Below, in pieces: positions 61,535 to 64,000 of a stretch of DNA of 64,000 bases. Numbering within the stretch: the first letter of the stretch is position 1; each line of letters begins with the position of its first letter. The position numbers and the translations under genes were made by a program. The DNA comes from Duganella qianjiadongensis (GTDB lineage Bacteria; Pseudomonadota; Gammaproteobacteria; Burkholderiales; Burkholderiaceae_D). The stretch lies in contig NZ_WWCM01000016.1 of the NCBI RefSeq assembly GCF_009857915.1, positions 30,010-94,009 of the forward strand, read 5' to 3'. A model generated the notes under the pieces. It saw nothing but the letters and a program-made list of their open reading frames with translations. It was not told where the DNA came from and searched no databases.

Positions 61535-61870
61535 TTGAGACAGAGTCGTTGGATATATTTGGTTGTGCTTTCGTTGGTTAGCCGTGCAGCCCACGCACAC
61601 GGGGAAGATGTCTTAACCTCGATTTATGCCGAGATAATCTCAATAGCAATTTGCATCGCATTCTTATTTCTACGAAAAGAGGCGAAGCCGTTTCGTGCAA
61701 TCGGATTGTCCGCCTGCATCGCTGGCGTTATTGCCGTGAATTGGGCTTTTGCTGACGTACCTTATCTAAAAAATCAAAGCATGATTACGGTTGTGGAATT
61801 TATCGTCCCTTTAATGGCTACTTTTTCTGTCATTCAGATATCAAAAATCATCGTGAATCATAAAAAGTAG
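61535..61870 (+). CDS. small membrane protein with signal peptide
   Basis: A 111-residue hydrophobic protein. I start it at TTG (61535) because GGAG sits five bases upstream and the resulting N-terminus, MRQSRWIYLVVLSLVSRAAHA, is a plausible signal peptide. Three further hydrophobic stretches follow: IYAEIISIAICIAFLFL, IGLSACIAGVIAVNWAF and VVEFIVPLMATFSVIQ. They are followed by a basic C-terminus, so it is an inner-membrane protein. No family is recognised. It lies 71 bases after the ExbD-like gene. Confidence 0.55.
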   Translation: MRQSRWIYLVVLSLVSRAAHAHGEDVLTSIYAEIISIAICIAFLFLRKEAKPFRAIGLSACIAGVIAVNWAFADVPYLKNQSMITVVEFIVPLMATFSVIQISKIIVNHKK

Positions 61871-62128
61871 TTTGTTTTGCTGGTGATACCAATTTCCGCT
61901 CTGAGCGATTCGGGAGCGTGACATTTAGTGAGCTTTTTGCGACGTTGAGGCACTATGATATTGCCTTAGGTTCTGGCTGCAGAGCGAAAACCGGGCATTC
62001 AGTCGTCGCATGATTTTAATACTCAACAGGGGAGAGAATGTTTGTGAGGTAATTTCGCGTTATTGCCCTATTCGATTGCCGCGAAACCAAGATAGCTATT
62101 GCGGATTCCCAATGATATTAGGAAAAAT

Positions 62129-63460
62129 ATGAAATTTGGTACTTTGTTTGGAATAGCTATCGTCCTATCAATTGCAGGGTGTGGCGGGGGAAGCGTTAAA
62201 GGCAACGGTTCAACGCCCCCTAACTCGCCCCTCTATTCACTCAGCGGCACCATTACGAACTTGTCAGTGAACGGGTTGGTCGTTTCCAATGGCGCTGACA
62301 AGATAGCCGTAGCAAAAAATACCACCACGATTGCATTTCCCACTCTGCTGCCGACTGGTGCCCCCTATCAAGTATTAATTTCGAGACAGCCACCAGGCTA
62401 CGCACAACAGTGTGGAATCAATAAAGGTTCCGGCGTAGTAAACGGCTCGAATGTAACTAATATTGCAATTGAGTGTCATACGGCGGAAGCTGTAGTAACT
62501 ACCCTTGCAGGCACCGGGAACTCTGGCGCCGCGGATGGAGTTAGTAATCAAGCGAGTTTCAATTTCCCACAAGGTGTCGCGGTTGATGCACAAGGGAATA
62601 CCTTTGTCGCCGATACTTCAAATAATTGCATTCGCAAAATTAGTGTCGCAGGCTTGGTGACGACATTTGCTGGTAACGGGACGCTTGGATTTAGCGATGG
62701 CATGGGAAAGGCCGCCAGTTTCCGCAGCCCCCGCGGCATCGCAATTGATTCTGAGGGAAATGTTTTTGTGGCCGATAGTGGAAACTCCTCCATCCGAAAG
62801 ATTTCGCCGTTGGGCTTGGTGTCCACATTTGCTGGGAATGGGATCGGTGGAAGGAGCGACGGTGTAGGGGGAGCCGCGAGATTTCTCGGTCCACAGGGAA
62901 TTGCGGTTGATACAGTTGGAAATGTCTATGTTGCGGATACCGGGAATAGCCTTATTCGCAAAATTACTGTAAATGGGACTGTAACAACTATTGCAGGCAA
63001 TGGGCGTCAGGGTATATCCGAAGGTGTTGGTCAATCAGCTACTATCGGATATCCGTACGGCATAGCTCTCGATTCGTCGGGAAATATGTTTGTCACCGCC
63101 TCGGATGTCGTTCTCAAGATTTTGCCTGACGGAACGGTAACTACGCTTGCCGGTAGTCCTGGTACAGAGGGAAGTACTGATGGTATCGGAAAGTCGGCAG
63201 CATTTTATACGCCTGTGGGAATTGCTGTTGATTCAGACGGGACTTTATACGTTGCCGACGATAATAATAATCGGATTCGACGGATCGATCAGAACACGCG
63301 TGTCACGACACTTGCTGGAGGCGCAAGTGGGAATAGCCTCGACGGAATTGGAGGCTCATCAGGCTTCAACCATCCAGCAGGCATCGCGATAAATTCGCAA
63401 GGGACATTGTTTGTCAGTGACTCGTTTAGTAATGTGATACGTAAAATTCAACCTCGTTGA
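62129..63460 (+). CDS. NHL-repeat lipoprotein (six-bladed propeller)
   Basis: A 443-residue lipoprotein. The signal MKFGTLFGIAIVLSIAGCGG contains a lipobox (SIAGC), so the mature protein should be lipid-anchored. Residues about 35-125 form a beta domain. Six NHL-type repeats follow, each running TTLAG-NG-DG-GVAVDAQGN-YVADxxNxxIRKI over about 55-57 residues, enough for a six-bladed beta-propeller. Such propellers bind ligands or partners on the cell surface. I start at ATG 62129 with AGGAAA upstream. The nucleotide composition is more AT-rich than the core genes, as if acquired. Confidence 0.88.
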   Translation: MKFGTLFGIAIVLSIAGCGGGSVKGNGSTPPNSPLYSLSGTITNLSVNGLVVSNGADKIAVAKNTTTIAFPTLLPTGAPYQVLISRQPPGYAQQCGINKGSGVVNGSNVTNIAIECHTAEAVVTTLAGTGNSGAADGVSNQASFNFPQGVAVDAQGNTFVADTSNNCIRKISVAGLVTTFAGNGTLGFSDGMGKAASFRSPRGIAIDSEGNVFVADSGNSSIRKISPLGLVSTFAGNGIGGRSDGVGGAARFLGPQGIAVDTVGNVYVADTGNSLIRKITVNGTVTTIAGNGRQGISEGVGQSATIGYPYGIALDSSGNMFVTASDVVLKILPDGTVTTLAGSPGTEGSTDGIGKSAAFYTPVGIAVDSDGTLYVADDNNNRIRRIDQNTRVTTLAGGASGNSLDGIGGSSGFNHPAGIAINSQGTLFVSDSFSNVIRKIQPR

Positions 63461-63670
63461 GTCTAATTGAAGGCCACTGAATTGGAACTCGGCCACTAGC
63501 GGACAAATTCGCTATTCTCTAATTTATTCGTATAAGACCGGGCTCAAGAACCCACTTGCAATCTCTTGCATTGAAAACATGCCGGCACTTAAGCGTATTC
63601 TTGAGCAGAATGAATGTCTTCAGCAATTAGCTCCGCTTACAAACAAACAGTGATGCCAAGTGCTGAAATC

Positions 63671-63690
63671 GGCCCAGACCGTGTAAAAAC
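63671..63690. repeat. probable end of the insertion sequence
   Basis: GGCCCAGACCGTGTAAAAAC resembles the terminal sequences often found in IS elements, such as the IS1182 group, with similar transposases. It lies 28 bases beyond the stop of the transposase fragment, as an IS end should. The other end is outside the window, so the inverted repeat cannot be confirmed. The preceding 210 bases (63461-63670) contain no gene I can support. Confidence 0.45.
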
Positions 63691-63717
63691 ACACTCTGCA
63701 GTGCCGAGAAATTAATT

Positions 63718-64000
63718 TTATCTGCATGGGCAAGTTTGGAAGCCCCAGAGAGCATTGTTGGCGCTTCGCCATCTCGTCTGCACTTTCGGTGGGGCCAACA
63801 AGATTAACGCTCTGAGTAAGTGTTTTAGGCTTGCAAAAAGGGCATATGCCCTGATCGCCTCCATCATCCTGGCAAAGCCAAGCAAGCTCATCAAGCGTTT
63901 GAAATTATAGGCAAGCACATGCAGGCCCATCTCGGCCTGGACGCGCTCCAGCCCTTTCGTAAGGAAGTGGGTCCAGCCCATCCAGGACTTGATCGTGCCG
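63718..64000 (-). mobile_element. DDE transposase, C-terminal part (IS1182-like), cut by the window end
   Basis: The last 94 codons of a transposase read leftwards from the window edge. GTIKSWMGWTHFLTKGLERV, then AEMGLHVLAYNFKRLMSLLG match the C-terminal helix region of IS1182-type and related DDE transposases. There the catalytic Glu lies upstream, outside the window. The copy looks intact as far as visible and ends in a normal TAA. Whether the element is complete depends on sequence beyond the window. Confidence 0.82.

Overview
The window comes from a chromosome of a Betaproteobacterium, most likely Burkholderiales, family Oxalobacteraceae (Janthinobacterium/Duganella/Massilia-like). This rests on gene order and family content: a yceD-rpmF-plsX-fabH-fabD-fabG block, EF-P next to the arginine rhamnosyltransferase EarP, a PEP-CTERM protein, DUF3460 next to scpA, and apbC/mrp divergent from metG. 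The genus is inference. Most of the window is GC-rich, densely packed core genome. Two short stretches (about 49.6-50.5 kb and 61-64 kb) look more AT-rich and hold accessory genes, the second ending in a transposase cut by the window edge.

Layout. 0-6 kb: phospholipid/fatty-acid initiation genes on the minus strand, then a Maf pyrophosphatase and an RsmI-like methylase on plus. 6-16 kb: an EAL-HDOD regulator, RlmJ with a long basic tail, two coupled small unknown genes, isocitrate lyase, a PEP-CTERM protein, an RraA-like protein, a PAS-GGDEF cyclase and clpB with a sigma-32-type promoter. 16-23 kb: moaE coupled to a DUF349 gene, a helical unknown protein, a Pat-like acyl-CoA synthetase/acetyltransferase with a shortened ATP-grasp region, and a DUF2804 gene. 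23-34 kb: a large membrane PAS-GGDEF sensor, sbcD-sbcC, and several small or low-complexity proteins. 35-43 kb: initiator tRNA, a glyoxalase-fold protein, a Tat-exported phosphoesterase, dbpA, a Tat-exported amidase, and efp-earP.

43.7-46.9 kb holds the most unusual locus: a protein made of three Gly-rich repeats joined by Gln-rich linkers, a 91-residue protein resembling the N-terminal region of the next gene product, and a subtilisin-family (S8) serine protease. I see it as a candidate uncharacterised protease/pro-domain/substrate cassette. It is followed by eight tRNA genes (five Glu-UUC, three Ala-GGC) on the minus strand directly downstream of gltX, apparently in two transcription units.

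49.6-60.8 kb is mostly housekeeping: a small accessory gene pair, DUF4399, apbC/mrp, metG with a GNAT gene, two tandem-repeat tracts, an FMN-binding protein and GST opposite a LysR regulator, an EamA exporter, and DUF3460-scpA-panC. The last 3 kb carry an ExbD-like fragment, a small membrane protein, a six-repeat NHL lipoprotein and the 3' end of an insertion sequence.
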